Assembly: GCA_036365515.1 (NCBI GenBank)
Contig: CM070875.1
Coordinates: 93,912,628-93,976,627 of the forward strand
DNA: 64,000 nucleotides
Direction: 5' to 3'
DNA from: Torymus aiolomorphi
Lineage: Eukaryota > Arthropoda > Insecta > Hymenoptera > Torymidae
Below, piece after piece: positions 1 through 13,329 of this stretch. The position numbers and the translations under genes are program-made. Within the stretch, counting starts at the first letter, position 1; the number at the start of each line of letters is the position of its first letter. The notes beneath the pieces were generated by a model that searched no databases, was not told the origin of the DNA, and saw only the letters and a list, made by a program, of their open reading frames with translations.

Positions 1-239
1 TGTAAGAAAAAATATATGAATGTAAATAAGTGTAAATTTTTGTAAAAAAACGTATATAAATGTAAAAAATGTTCCAATTACAACTTTTATATACACTTAT
101 TTACATTTATATACATTTTTTTTTCCTTTATATACATTTTCCATTTCCATCGGGGTTTATTTAGATTAAAGTTACATTGGATTGACATAGAATTATTTAT
201 TTGAGATACCTTTCAACTATTTTAACACGAAGAAACATT
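1..239. other. AT-rich non-coding flank with an imperfect inverted repeat
   Basis: Very AT-rich. Words of the type TGTAAATAAGTG and TGTATATAAATGTAAA in the first 70 bases recur as their complements at about 85-140, giving a loose hairpin. No coding signal seen. Confidence 0.5.
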
Positions 240-467
240 TTATTTTTTTTTATTTATTTATTAACCAGAGTAATACAAAATTACATTACAAAAGTAGTCC
301 AGCAGAGGAAGTCACTTCCTGTATGCTGGTTTGATATATATAATAAACTTACAAGCTAAACTTACAATCTAAGACATTCTGTTAGATCGTATTTGTTTAC
401 TCTCCTGTAACTTGGTTACAGGGAGAAACAAATTTCAACTATAAATAAAACTATGTCACTACCACTC

Positions 468-1211
468 TCACCAATATCTTATTAGCATAGATCTCGTAGT
501 TGTAGGTGTTTCTGTTGTTGTATTCTTGTTTCTTGCATAAATTATCCTTTCATGTTTGTTGAGTCGAGCTGGGCATGTAAGCCCAACTGCACAAGTGACC
601 CTATAATGAGGGAATATGTCCCTGTGTTGGTTACTCGAATCGCATTTACAGTTTGATGTGAAGACTATTTCGTCTATTACTACTATATCCTTGTGTTTTG
701 GTTGTGCATCTAGTGGGTACATTGAATTAGTAAAAGATTGCTTGCCCCTGATTCCTCTATCAAAATAAAAAAATGCTTTGTTTGATCCTAGGTAGTTAAT
801 ATCGCCATATGTCATACGGATGTTGTTTGTAGTTGTTTTGTTTCCTGGTTCTTTTGTTACTGGTTTTTGTAGTAATTTAATGCTATTTTCATTGGCTATA
901 TTGTCAATCATATCATATATTTCTTCCATTCCATTATGTTCTGTTTTGGTAGGTTTTTTATTTCTTCCTCGATTTTCAGTTGTATCTGTGCTTTTTAAGA
1001 AATGGGTATGCTTAATTCCACGTGTTTTAGGATCATGGCAATGAGGACAATTTTTGTTGTATGTTTTTGTTCGTGGATTACTGTTCGAGTTGGGCGATTT
1101 AGTAAATTTCCTTATAAAAGAATATTCCTTTTTTGGTTGTGAAATTTTTTCTTCCGTTTCTGTAGTAAATAACTGGATTATGCTGTCTGCGATTAGGTTT
1201 ATATTTTGCAA
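468..1211 (-). CDS. Unrecognised frame downstream of the RT tail, Cys/His-rich
   Basis: I do not recognise this 247-residue frame. It has no ATG at its start: the first codon is TTG and an in-frame stop lies just upstream, so it may be the remainder of a larger frame, or read by frameshifting from the preceding one. Visible features are a Cys/His cluster CPHCHDPKTRGIKHTH near residue 55, a Thr/Asn/Lys-rich middle, and a second cluster around CKCDSSNQHRD, followed by HYRVTCAVGLTCPARL. These could be zinc-binding but match no family I can name. It lies between the 94-residue frame and the A-rich 3' tail, so it is probably part of the retroelement's 3' region. Confidence 0.4.
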   Translation of the reverse strand: MQNINLIADSIIQLFTTETEEKISQPKKEYSFIRKFTKSPNSNSNPRTKTYNKNCPHCHDPKTRGIKHTHFLKSTDTTENRGRNKKPTKTEHNGMEEIYDMIDNIANENSIKLLQKPVTKEPGNKTTTNNIRMTYGDINYLGSNKAFFYFDRGIRGKQSFTNSMYPLDAQPKHKDIVVIDEIVFTSNCKCDSSNQHRDIFPHYRVTCAVGLTCPARLNKHERIIYARNKNTTTETPTTTRSMLIRYW

Positions 1212-1258
1212 GTATCAATCATTATTGCATTTTTTTAATTTGGTGTAGTTATAATTTG

Positions 1259-1543
1259 TCATTCGTTGGTGTGAGTGAAATTGGTGTATGCATTTGGTTT
1301 TCGAGCAGATGTTCTAGTATCTAATAATAATGCGTCAAGCATAGTCTTATCCGCATGGACTTCCAATATTAGATAGTCATACTTGACGGTTGTTTTCCTT
1401 TCTTTATATTGAAATATTAGGGCATAGCCCTTTCTAGTGTATTTTACTTCATGTAAGATTGGTCTTATTTTATTGCAGTCTATTCTAATTTCTTCGCTTG
1501 CTGTGTGTTCATAACTTGTTGATTTTAATTTATTTTTATCCAT
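1259..1543 (-). CDS. Small frame overlapping the RT stop
   Basis: A 94-residue frame that begins with ATG inside the last codons of the RT tail: its start at 1543 lies upstream of the RT stop at 1525-1527, a 19-base overlap in another frame. That arrangement suggests termination-reinitiation or frameshift coupling if the element was ever active. The protein is charged (EEIRIDCNKIRPILHEVKY region) with no recognised domain. The related element at 16.5 kb has nothing comparable after its RT stop. It may be a chance frame. Confidence 0.4.
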   Translation of the reverse strand: MDKNKLKSTSYEHTASEEIRIDCNKIRPILHEVKYTRKGYALIFQYKERKTTVKYDYLILEVHADKTMLDALLLDTRTSARKPNAYTNFTHTNE

Positions 1544-2002
1544 TCTCTTAGTTTAACTTTTCTGTTGTTTTTGTTTGTTAGTGTTTTGAGATTGTTAGGC
1601 AAACTGCTATAACAAATAATGGCCCTTAAATAACTGATCTTGTTACTTATTCTTTTGTTCTGTTTTGGAACTATGATGCATTTCTTTCTCGTGATGCTAT
1701 TTGAATTTATAAAGTTATCTTTTAAATCTTCGTAATGATATAATAGAGATTCGTAAGTGAATTGTTGATCTAAATTTAGTGGCTGTTTTTCATTTAAAAA
1801 GTTATTTTTGTTTATTATTTTGAGAATTCTGTACTGTAGAGTTTGAAGAGTTCTGGTTATGTTTATGTATGCTCCTCCCCATGCAATTATGCCATAAGAC
1901 ATGATACTATGAAAAAGAGCGTAATAGAGCATCCTGAGATTTTGTTGCGAGAGTATTTTAGTGAGTTTATAAAAAATAAAGATTAAATATTTAGATTTAT
2001 TG
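1525..2002 (-). pseudogene. Non-LTR reverse transcriptase, C-terminal fragment
   Basis: About 155 residues matching the thumb and post-thumb tail of Jockey/I-type reverse transcriptases: KYLIFIFYKL, RMLYYALFHS, SYGIIAWGG, then a Lys/Asn-rich tail ending REWIKIN. The catalytic palm motifs are absent. The open frame runs upstream to 2046, but the first residues come from a mariner terminus joined here, so the true RT-derived part starts near 2002. The homologous tail at 16541-16918 supports the identification. Confidence 0.75.
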
Positions 2003-2320
2003 TAAACACAAATAAGTTTCCGCCGTTTTTTTATAAAAATTATCAATTTATTGTAAAAAAAATATACGTTACATTTTATTCAAAATATTGTCCGTCATTG
2101 GCTACTACTTTTGCCATCTTTCTGGCAGCATTCGGATACCACGTCGAAAAAACTCTTCATCTTTTGAGGCTACCCATGAATCGACCCAATTTTTGGCTTC
2201 TTCGTAAGAAGTGAAGTGCTGCTTAACCCGTTTCGTCCTGAAATGGCATAAAATTAATCTTTTTTTCAACGCAGAAAATGGAGCAGTAAGCGGGCACAGA
2301 TTTTTACGAAACTCCATATC
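2003..2320 (-). pseudogene. mariner transposase, C-terminal fragment with 3' end
   Basis: The minus strand encodes the extreme C-terminus of a mariner transposase: KQHFTSYEEAKNWVDSW, then EEFFRRGIRMLPERWQK. The frame breaks by one base just after WQK; the rest of the usual ending is readable in the next frame. Beyond it lies a short 3' untranslated part and a terminal-repeat-like stretch (AAACGGCGGAAACTTATTTG read on the minus strand, near 2008-2030). The catalytic core is missing. It abuts the RT tail at about 2003. It belongs to a different mariner type from the one at 21967-46378. Confidence 0.7.
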
Positions 2321-3363
2321 CTATAGTTTTCGAGGGTGCTCTTTACGATTTTGATAACGGTTTTGTTGCAGGATCCGTGATTTTTTAAATATGGCGACTT
2401 GAAGTGAAAAAAATCGAAAAAACGCATGCTTTTTTTTTTAATCAACATTTGACAGGAAACAAATTTTTTGACATGGATAATTTTCCATATCGAGTGGAAT
2501 ACAGGTCCGTACTTTAAGACCACGTACTTTGGATAAATTAATTTTTGACTTTTCCTTGAAGATGGCGCTGTTTTTCATCAAATTTCGTCATTTTCGACAT
2601 TTTTATATAAAATTACATTATTTACCACGAAAAAATGTGAGTAATAGTAAAAATGTAGTAATGTTTGAAAGTCATAATGCTTGATCTGAAAGATACCTTA
2701 ACTGTAAATCATTTTATGGCGACTTGACCTAACCTCAAAATTTGAACTTTTCAATAACTTTGGCTTAAAATCACGTTTCATTATAATTAAAAATAGTTGA
2801 AATACCTTTTTAAGGTATGATTCTTGTTCATGATGATATTGCAACCTCATGTAATTTTGTGTTCGACCATCCTAACCTCAAAATTTGGTTTTTCGACAAT
2901 TTTATGTTAAATTACGTAATTCAATGCGGAAAAATAAAGGTGATATGTTCTAAAATTATAGTACTATCTTCAGCAGAAATTTCAACCTCAAATTATGTTT
3001 TAACGACTCGACCTAACCTCAAAATTTGATTTTTTCGACACTTTTAGGTAAAATAACATTATTATAACTTTTAAAATAACTATAATACATTCAAAAATTG
3101 TAGTTCTTTCTCTAGTAGACACCTCAAACTTAAATTATTTGTGATGATACAACCTAACCTTAAAATTACATTAATTTTGCTGAAGATTACTTTTATAAGG
3201 CTATAATACTCATCTAAAGTCGTTATGAAATAAAATCTTGCCGTCTTTTTGCCGCATATAGATATACGTTGCCCAACTCTCACCGACGTGGAGGTGAACG
3301 GTTTTAGAGTCTCTTTTTTTTCTTTTTTTTAATATTTTTTTGTATTTGTTGTATTCTTTTGTT
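2321..3363. repeat. Degenerate ~140-bp direct repeats in AT-rich DNA
   Basis: The word CCTAACCTCAAAATTTG or a close variant occurs near 2727, 2868, 3007 and 3149, about 140 bases apart, within otherwise AT-rich sequence. These look like four worn tandem monomers. No gene signal in the interval; short open frames here have no recognisable features. Confidence 0.55.
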
Positions 3364-3873
3364 TTATTTATTATTATTTTTGTATTTTGTTGTATTATTA
3401 TTTTTTTGGTTTTTTTTATAGTTTTTATTTTGAATGATTATATGTTTGTATGCTGAATGTATGATTTTGAAGCAAGATACGCAGACGTATGAATCAGAAT
3501 CAGTACAAAACTTTGTTGTTCGTTGAGAACAACCTTTTTGTATACATGTACCTCTTTTTTTTTGTCTCAGTTTATGTCTAATTAAATCTTTACAACTACT
3601 TTTATTCAAGTAATATTCGCTGACCGAAATCGCAAAGTCCTTACTACTGAACGTTTGATTTTTATTACAGCAATTGTATAAAACCGTAGCATTCGTCAGT
3701 GCAAATTGAATTATTCGAGAAAATATAGCCCACGTCCATTTTTTTGACCAAATACTACGAGCAACCCTATTGCATCGGTAATCATGTAGATCTACTCCTC
3801 CCATGTACTGATTGTAGACATGTGACTGAACTTTCGATCGTTCATCGTCAACGAAAATTACAAAATCGCCATT
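3364..3873 (-). pseudogene. piggyBac-type transposase, C-terminal fragment
   Basis: About 170 residues of the C-terminal part of a piggyBac/PGBD transposase. The frame extends upstream of its first ATG (3804) to an in-frame TGA at 3874-3876. It contains the family signature NQYMGGVDLHDY that follows the last catalytic region, then a helical segment, and a C-terminal Cys-rich domain (CIQKGCSQRTTKFC, followed by VCVSCFKIIH) that would bind zinc. The N-terminal and main catalytic regions are missing, so it is a relic. It ends in an Asn/Lys low-complexity tail. Confidence 0.8.
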
Positions 3874-4021
3874 TCAGCTCAAAACTGAATTAACTATTAA
3901 ATAATGTCATAAAATTGATAAATATAACCTAAAAAGGTATCCCAAAGGTAACTACCCCCAAAACAACCCCTAAATCTACCCCTAACAGGAATATCACACA
4001 GAAAAAAAATTATTTCTTAAA

Positions 4022-7000
4022 TCATTATCAAATGAGGAAAAATTTTGCAGTGGAAAAAAGTTCCGGAGCACGTTGTAGAACTACAAAAAAATTGGCGATG
4101 TTAAAACCCGTCCGCAACCTTTCCAAAGAGGGGATGAAGGGGATGTGAGAACGAAAAAAAAATCTGACGATCGCGCGTAACAAGAGCGGAAAAATTTTGC
4201 AGTGCAAATAAGTTCGGGGGCGCACTGCGGGACTATAAAAAAATTGGCGATGCCAAAACCCGTCCGGAACCTTCCCAAATAGGGGATGAAGGGGGTGCGA
4301 GAACGAAAAAAAAAATCTGACGATCGCGCGTATCAAATAAGGAAAAATTTTGCAGTGGAAATAAATTCGGGGGCGTGTTGTGGGACTACAAAAAAATTGG
4401 CGATGTCAAAACCCGTCCGGAACATTCCCAAATAGGGGCTGAAGGGGGTGCGAGAACGAAAAAAAAAATCTGACGATCGCGCGTAACAAAAGAGGAAAAA
4501 TTTTGCAGTGAATAAGTTCGGGGGCGCGTTGTGGGACTACAAAAAAATTGGCGATGTCAAAACCCGTCGTAACATTCTCAAATAGGGGATGAAGGGGGTG
4601 CGAGAACGAAAAAAAAATCTGACGATCGCGCGTATCAAATGAGGAAAAATTTTGCAGTGGTAACAAGTTCGGGGGCACGTTGTGGGACTGCAACAAAATT
4701 GGCGATGTCAAAACCCGTCCGGAACATTCCCAAATAGGGGATGAAGGGGGTGCGAGAACGAACAAAAAATTTGACAATCGTGCGTATCAAATACGGAAAA
4801 ATTTTGCAGTGGAAATAAGTTCGGGGGTGCGTTGTGGGACTACAAAAAAATTGGCGATGTCAAAACCCGTCGTAACATTCTCAAATAGGGGATGAAGGGG
4901 GTGCGAGAACGAAAAAAAAATCTGACGATCGCGCGTATCAAATGAGGAAAAATTTTGCAGTGGTAACAAGTTCGGGGGCACGTTGTGGGACTGCAACAAA
5001 ATTGGCGATGTCAAAACCCGTCCGGAATCTTCCCAAATAGGGGATGAAGGGGGCGCGAGAACGAAAAAAAAAATCTGAAGATCGCGCGTAACAAGAGCGG
5101 AAAAATTTTGCAGTGCAAATAAGTTCGGGGGCGCACTGCGGGACTATAAAAAAATTGGCGATGCCAAAACCCGTCCGGAACCTTCCCAAATAGGGGATGA
5201 AGGGGGTGCGAGAACGAAAAAAAAAATCTGACGATCGCGCGTATCAAATAAGGAAAAATTTTGCAGTGGAAATAAATTCGGGGGCGTGTTGTGGGACTAC
5301 AAAAAAATTGGCGATGTCAAAACCCGTCCGGAACATTCCCAAATAGGGGCTGAAGGGGGTGCGAGAACGAAAAAAAAAATCTGACGATCGCGCGTAACAA
5401 AAGAGGAAAAATTTTGCAGTGAATAAGTTCGGGGGCGCGTTGTGGGACTACAAAAAAATTGGCGATGTCAAAACCCGTCGTAACATTCTCAAATAGGGGA
5501 TGAAGGGGGTGCGAGAACGAAAAAAAAATCTGACGATCGCGCGTATCAAATGAGGAAAAATTTTGCAGTGGTAACAAGTTCGGGGGCACGTTGTGGGACT
5601 GCAACAAAATTGGCGATGTCAAAACCCGTCCGGAACATTCCCAAATAGGGGATGAAGGGGGTGCGAGAACGAACAAAAAATTTGACAATCGTGCGTATCA
5701 AATACGGAAAAATTTTGCAGTGGAAATAAGTTCGGGGGTGCGTTGTGGGACTACAAAAAAATTGGCGATGTCAAAACCCGTCGTAACATTCTCAAATAGG
5801 GGATGAAGGGGGTGCGAGAACGAAAAAAAAATCTGACGATCGCGCGTATCAAATGAGGAAAAATTTTGCAGTGGTAACAAGTTCGGGGGCACGTTGTGGG
5901 ACTGCAACAAAATTGGCGATGTCAAAACCCGTCCGGAATCTTCCCAAATAGGGGATGAAGGGGGCGCGAGAACGAAAAAAAAAATCTGAAGATCGCGCGT
6001 AACAAAAGAGGAAAAATTTTGCAGTGGAAATAAGTTCGGGGGCACGTTCTGGGACTACAAAAAAATTGGCGATGTCAAAACCCGTCCGGAACATTTCCAA
6101 ATAGGGGATGAAGGGGGTGCGAGAACGAAAAAAAAAAATCTGATAATCGCGCATAACAAAAGAGGAAAAATTTTGCAGTGGAAATAAGTTCGGGGAAGCG
6201 TTGTGGGACTACAAAAAAATTGGCGGTGTCAAAACCCGTCCGGAACCTTCCCAAATAAGGGATGAAGGGGGTGCGAGAACGAAAAAAAAAATCTGACGAT
6301 CGCGCGTAACAAAAGACGAAAAATTTTGCAGTCGAAATAAGTTCGGGGGTGCGTTGTGGGACTACAAAAAAATTGGCGATGTCAAAACCCGTCCGTAACA
6401 TTCCCAAATAGGGGATAACGGGGGTGCGAGAACGAAAAAAAAAATCTGACGATCGCGCGTATCAAATGAGGAAAAATTTTGCAGTGGAAACAAGTTCGGG
6501 GGCACGTTGTGGGACTGCAACAAAATTGGCGATGTCAAAACCCGTCCGGAATCTTCCCAAATAGGGGATGAAGGGGGCGCGAGAACGAAAAATAAAATCT
6601 GAAGATCGCGCGTAACAAAAGAGGAAAAATTTTGCAGTGGAAATAAGTTCGGGGGCACGTTCTGGGACTACAAAAAAATTGGCGATGTCAAAACCCGTCC
6701 GGAACATTCCCAAATAGGGGATGACGGGGGTGCGAGAACGAAAAAAAAAATCTGATGATCGCGCGTAACAAAAGAGTAAAAATTTTGCAGTGGAAATAAG
6801 TTCGGGGACACGTTGTGGGACTACAAAAAAATTGGTTACGACAAAAACCGTCCGGAACCTTCCCAAATAGGAGATGAACGGGGTGCGAGAACGAAAAGAA
6901 AATCTGACGATCGCGCGTAACAAAAGAGGAAAGATTTTTCAGTGGAAATAAGTTCCGGGGCACGTTGTGGGACAACAAAAAAATTGGCGATGTCAAAACC

Positions 7001-7545
7001 CGTCCGGAACATTCCCAAATAGGGGATGAAGGGGGTGCGGGAACAAAAAAAATCTGACGATCGCGCCTAACAAAAGAAGAAAAATTTTGCAGTGGAAATA
7101 AGTTCGGGGACGCGTTGTGGGACTACAAAATATTGGCGATGTCAAAACCCGTCCGAAACATTCCCAAATAGGGGATGAAGGCGGTGCGAGAACGAAAAAA
7201 AAATCTGACGATCACGCGTAACAAAAGAGGAAAAATTTTGCAGTGGATATAAGTTCGGGGGCGCGTTGTGGGACTAAAAAAAATTGACGATGTCAAAACC
7301 CGTCCGGAACATTCCCTAATAGGGGTTGAAGGGGGTGCGAGAACGAAAAAGAAATCTGACGATCGCGCGTATCAAATGAGGAAAAATTTTGCAGTGGAAA
7401 TAAGTTCAGGGGCACGGTGTGGGACTACAAAAAAATTGCCGTCGTGAAAACCCATCCGGAACCTTGCCAAATAGGGGATGAAGGGGGAGCGAGAACGAAA
7501 AAATAAATCTGACGATCACTCATATCAAATGAGGAAAAATTCTAT
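4022..7545. repeat. ~152-bp tandem satellite, about 23 monomers
   Basis: Monomers repeat the blocks GAGGAAAAATTTTGCAGTGG, AAGTTCGGGGGCGCGTTGTG, ACAAAAAAATTGGCGATGTC, AACCCGTCCGGAACATTCCC, and GGGGATGAAGGGGGTGCGAG followed by an A-run and TCTGACGATCGCGCGTA. The GCAGTG word recurs at about 4048, 4199, 4352, 4505, 4654 and 4806, giving a mean period near 152. Monomers differ by a few per cent. The last ones (7.2-7.55 kb) are most diverged and run directly into the left arm of the large inverted repeat. Open frames in the array are artefacts. Confidence 0.95.
4184..6005. repeat. 911-bp higher-order duplication inside the satellite
   Basis: The block at about 4184-5094 is repeated at about 5095-6005. 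Variant bases and conceptual translations match at an exact offset of 911 bases (for example 4406-4777 and 5317-5688), while flanking monomers differ. 911 equals six monomers of ~152, so this is a two-copy higher-order repeat produced by unequal exchange or replication slippage. Confidence 0.9.
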
Positions 7546-7759
7546 TGATGATAGTGGTGGAAAAAATTGCCGATGTCGAGTCCAGATCGTTTTCATGTAA
7601 TTGCGATGAGGAGCATTCACGACATCGTCTGGCACGTCGGATCTGATCTATGTTTTATCTTCGATTTGGTAAGTATTACTATGATATTGTATTAGGTGTA
7701 ATTGATTTTTTTTCCAAATAGTAAAAACTGGAGACACTGACAAATTTTTTTGTTCTAAT

Positions 7760-8045
7760 ATTCAAATAGTTATTTTCGATGCAAGTGCGAAAAAGTGATT
7801 TTATCCTCCTGTGGACGTTTGCGCCCGATCGAAGCGAGGGTGAAAAAGCCACGCGAAGATAAAATCACTTTCTCACTCGCATATCGAACACAATTTTTTT
7901 ATACAACGTGTGCAAAGCTCGATTTAGCGTCTGCTTTTTCATTCGAGCGTGCGGAATGTGGACACTGCGCACGAAGTGTGAAAAAATATGTTTTAAGTTG
8001 GTTCTTCCGCGACTTTCTATTCAAAACAGTACTAAATGAATAGGT
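7760..8045. repeat. Nested palindromic hairpin module
   Basis: Outer complementary words (AAGTGATTTTATC and GATAAAATCACTT) enclose an apical motif CCCGATCGAAGCGAGGG. The same architecture and apical motif recur at 13330-13800, 19981-20558 and 37324-39480. Confidence 0.65.
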
Positions 8046-8467
8046 GACCTAAAATTCAATAAAACCATAGTTATATTGTGATTTCTTTGTATGATAGAGG
8101 TAGTCAACATATTATAAATAAAGTGTATTTAACACGACTAAGATATCCTTATTCATAAAATACAAATATTCTAGAAACTATATATTGTAACTACGAGTAT
8201 AATTATTTCTTGATAAATTCACTGGAATTTTTTTTGTTTCCCAACTGATTTTTGTTTTGAAGGTCTTATTTTATTTTTTAATTAATTGCATGGGTTTTTC
8301 ATTAAAAATTATTCAAAACCCAGAAAGTTATAGCCAATTTAAAAAATAAATTTTTTTAACCACTTGCATGAATTTACGAACAATTAGCTGTACCTTTCTG
8401 AGATTTGAATAATTTTCAATTGTTTCTTCCGGCAAGTTTAGCATGTAGCACAGTCGCCACCTGGGTA

Positions 8468-8524
8468 GATCACTGCGAGGTTAAGCAGAAATAGGCGCGG
8501 CCAGTGCTTAGATTGCTGATGGCG
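8468..8524 (+). other. 5S rRNA-like segment with pol III internal promoter
   Basis: GATCACTGCGAGGTTAAGCA, followed by a stretch containing GGCGCGG and AGTGCTTAGATTGCTGATGG, resembles the second half of insect 5S rRNA, where GATCACCGAA, TTAAGCAG, GGGCGCGG and AGTACTTAGATGG occur in this order and spacing. These are the box A, intermediate and box C elements bound by TFIIIA. The 5' part of 5S is not seen, so this is a derived promoter as in SINE3-type elements, not a working 5S gene. An inverted copy lies in the right arm. Confidence 0.65.
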
Positions 8525-9735
8525 TTTTCTTCTCTCCGAATAATCTGTGTGACCTGCTATATGTTGAATGGTCTTTTGGTAATTAAGCCGGAGGTGCGGA
8601 TAAATATAGTTTCGGTGTCTAAGCCTACGGAATGTGCCTGGAAGTCCAAACTACATTATTCCAATATATCATTATATCATCTATTCACAGCGGGGTTTTT
8701 TTTCCTAAGCAGGATTCATCATACGAGGTTTTCCGATAGATTTTACCCACTCTACAGGCATAACCCTCGACGAATGCGGGATGGACGAGGCAAGAAAAAA
8801 GTACGACACTGAAATTAGCAGCTAAGACTTGGCAGCTGCCAGGGACAAATATGGCATAGGTGGGCGCCCCGAATCAAATTTTGTCAATTATTGTAATGGT
8901 TGACATATTAATAAACAAAATTAATCTAGAAAGTAACAAAAAATTTGTTTCGAAAGCCCCTATAGCATGTTTATTACTAGTGACTGCCAAGTCTGAGTGG
9001 CTAACTTCAGCGTCGTGAAAAAAGTTTATAAGAGATTTACAGGAATAATGCATAGGTTATGTGTATTATTTATTTAACTTATTGCAATCTACATTGTGTC
9101 TACATTTCAAGAGATTACCATTTCTTCGTCAGAAAGATTATTTTATAAAAAATGAGCTTTTATTGTCAACAAAATTGTAACAAAAATTGCAAAAATGACT
9201 ATAGTATAGTTCATAGTGAAAATTAATATAATCTAAATGTGGCATTTTTCTCAGTGTACTACAATGTTTTGAATTATGACATATTTGAACTAAAAATATA
9301 AGTCATAAATAGTATTAATGACTTATTTAGTTATGTACAATAAAAAAAAGTATCATTTGATCTGTAGTTAACAATGAAGGACTATGAATGAATTAAGGAC
9401 TGTTTTTATTACAGTTAAATTTGTAACCTCCAAATTTGTGTACTGTACGATTTTTCAATAAACTGGAGAAACCTGGAGAAGCTCACACGAACTATTCTCA
9501 TAAGGCCATAAGAATAGTCTTATGTCCTCATAAGACGACTTTGTCGTTTTCGGGGAATCGCCGGAGGGATGGTTTTTTGGAAATTGGAGTAACGGAGTAA
9601 ATGTGGTTTTGACTGTTAATTCGGATGCACGCGTGAATGGAGGTGTTGTTTTTGAGGGAAATGGACATTTTGAAATGCATGTCTTTTTTTTTTAATTTAA
9701 TAAAAAAGTTTCGATACTTACGAAGAGTTTATCAG

Positions 9736-11587
<1,852 letters not shown>

Positions 11588-12811
11588 TTTGCTGATAAAC
11601 TTTCCATAAGTATCGAATGTTTTTTATTGAAGGGGAAAAAAAGGTCATGTATTTCAAAATGTCCATTTCCCTCAAAAACAACCCCTCCATTCACGCGTGT
11701 ATCCGAATTAACAGCCAAAACCACATTTACTCCGTTACTCCAATTTCCAAAAAACCATCCCTCCGGCGATTCCCCGAACGACAGTCGTCTTATGAGGACA
11801 TAAGACTATTCTTATGTCCTCATAAGAATAGTTTGTGTGAGCAGATGTGAGGAGATCCAGGCTTGTCCAGTTTATTGAAAAATCGTACAGTACACAAATT
11901 TGGAGGTTACACATTTAGCTGTAATCAAAACAAGTCGTTAGTACTACTTATATTTTTAGTTAGAATATGTCATAATTCAAAACTTTGTAGTACACTGAGA
12001 AAAAATGCCATATTTAGATTGTATTAATTTTCACTATGAACTCTATAGTCACTTTTGAAATTTTTGTTACAATTTTATTGACAACAAAAGCTCATTTTTT
12101 ATAAAATAATCTTTCTGACGAAAAAATGGTAATCTCTTGAAATGTAGACACAATGTAGATTGTAATAAGTTAAATAAATAATAATGAAAAAAAAACAAAA
12201 TTGTGGTTTCCACGCAGCCTAATAATTAGTCTTATCGTGCGTATCCTTCCATACTTCTATTGATCCTTTTCCTACTATTACACATAACCTATGCATTATT
12301 CCTGTAAATCTCTTATAAACTTTTTTCACGACGCTGAAGTTTGCCGCTCAGACTTGGCAGTCACTAGTAATAAACATGCTTTAGGGGCTCCCGAAACCAA
12401 TTTTTTGTTACTTTCTAGATTAATTTTGTTTATTAATATGTCAACCATTACAATAATTGAAAAAATTTGATTCGGGGCGCCCACCTATGCCACATTTGTC
12501 CCTGGCAGCTGCCAAGTCTTAGCTGCTAATTTCAGTGTCGTACTTTTTTCCTGCCTCGACCATCCCGCATTCGTCAAGGGTTATGTCTGTACAGAGTGGG
12601 TACAATCTATCGAAAAACCTCGTAGGATGAATCCTAATTAGGAAAAAAAACCCGCTGTGAATAGATGATATATTGAAATAATGTAGTTTGGACTTCTAGG
12701 TCACACTCCGTAGGCTTAGACACCGAAACTATATTAATCCGCACCTCCCGCTTAATTGCCAAAAGACAATTCAACATATAGCACGTCACACAGGTCATTC
12801 GGAGAGAAAAA

Positions 12812-12868
12812 CGCCATCAGCAATCTAAGCACTGGCCGCCCCTATTTCTGCTTAACCTCGCAGTGATC
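12812..12868 (-). other. 5S rRNA-like segment, inverted copy
   Basis: Reverse complement of the segment at 8468-8524 with a few substitutions. Retains the TTAAGCAG and AGTGCTTAGATTG words on the minus strand; the GGCGCGG box has changed to GGGGCGG. Confidence 0.6.
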
Positions 12869-13329
12869 TGCCCAGGTGGCGACTGTGCTACATGCCAAAC
12901 TTGCCGGAAGAAAAAATTCAAAATTATTCAAAACTCAGAATGTTACAGCTAATTGATCATAAATTCATGCACGGGGTTAAAAAAATTTATTTTTTAAATT
13001 GGCTATAACTTTCTGGGGTTTGAATAATTTTGAATGAAAATCCCATGCGATTAATTAAGAAATAAAATAAGACCTTCAAAACAAAAATCGGTTGAGAAGC
13101 AAAAAAAATTCTAGTGAATTTATCAAGAAATGTTTGTAGTTACAATATATAGTTTCTAGAATATTTGTATTTTATGAATAAGGATATCTTAGTCGATTTA
13201 AATACACTTTATTTATAATATGTTGACTACCTCTATCATACCAAGAAATTACAATATAACTATGGTTTTATTGAATTTTAGGTAACCTATTCATTTAGTA
13301 CTGTTTTGACAAAAAGCCGCGGAAGAACC

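Larger units (their letters stand above)
240..2002 (-). mobile_element. 3' part of a Jockey/I-like non-LTR retrotransposon
   Basis: Read on the minus strand, this holds the C-terminal tail of a non-LTR reverse transcriptase, then two further open frames, and ends near 240-265 in an A-rich TAAA-type tail typical of the 3' end of such elements. The RT tail is clearly related to the one at 16541-16918 (shared pattern GGAY..., RILKIINKN, FTYE.L.YHY, NLP..LK, LREWI). Everything upstream of the RT tail is missing: at about 2003 the sequence changes to a mariner end. It is a truncated copy. The assignment of the two downstream frames to the same element is inferred from continuity and a 19-base overlap. 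Confidence 0.7.
7512..9735 (+). repeat. Left arm of the giant inverted repeat
   Basis: Pairs with 11588-14035 in reverse orientation. Contains one hairpin module (about 7760-8045), the 5S-like segment, and a stretch ending GTTTATCAG near 9735 where similarity to the other arm stops. It begins within the last, truncated satellite monomer (ATATCAAATGAGGAAAAATT at about 7523). Confidence 0.8.

Noticed and set aside
2700..3200. Telomere-like CCTAA words
   Set aside because: CCTAACC occurs only once per ~140-bp unit, not as a (CCTAA)n array.
4028..7018. About fifteen open frames of 60-150 codons across the satellite
   Set aside because: They repeat with the 152-bp monomer in several frames and only reflect the period and lack of stops.
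8468..8524. A functional 5S rRNA gene
   Set aside because: Only the second half is recognisable and several paired positions are changed, so it is treated as a derived promoter segment.
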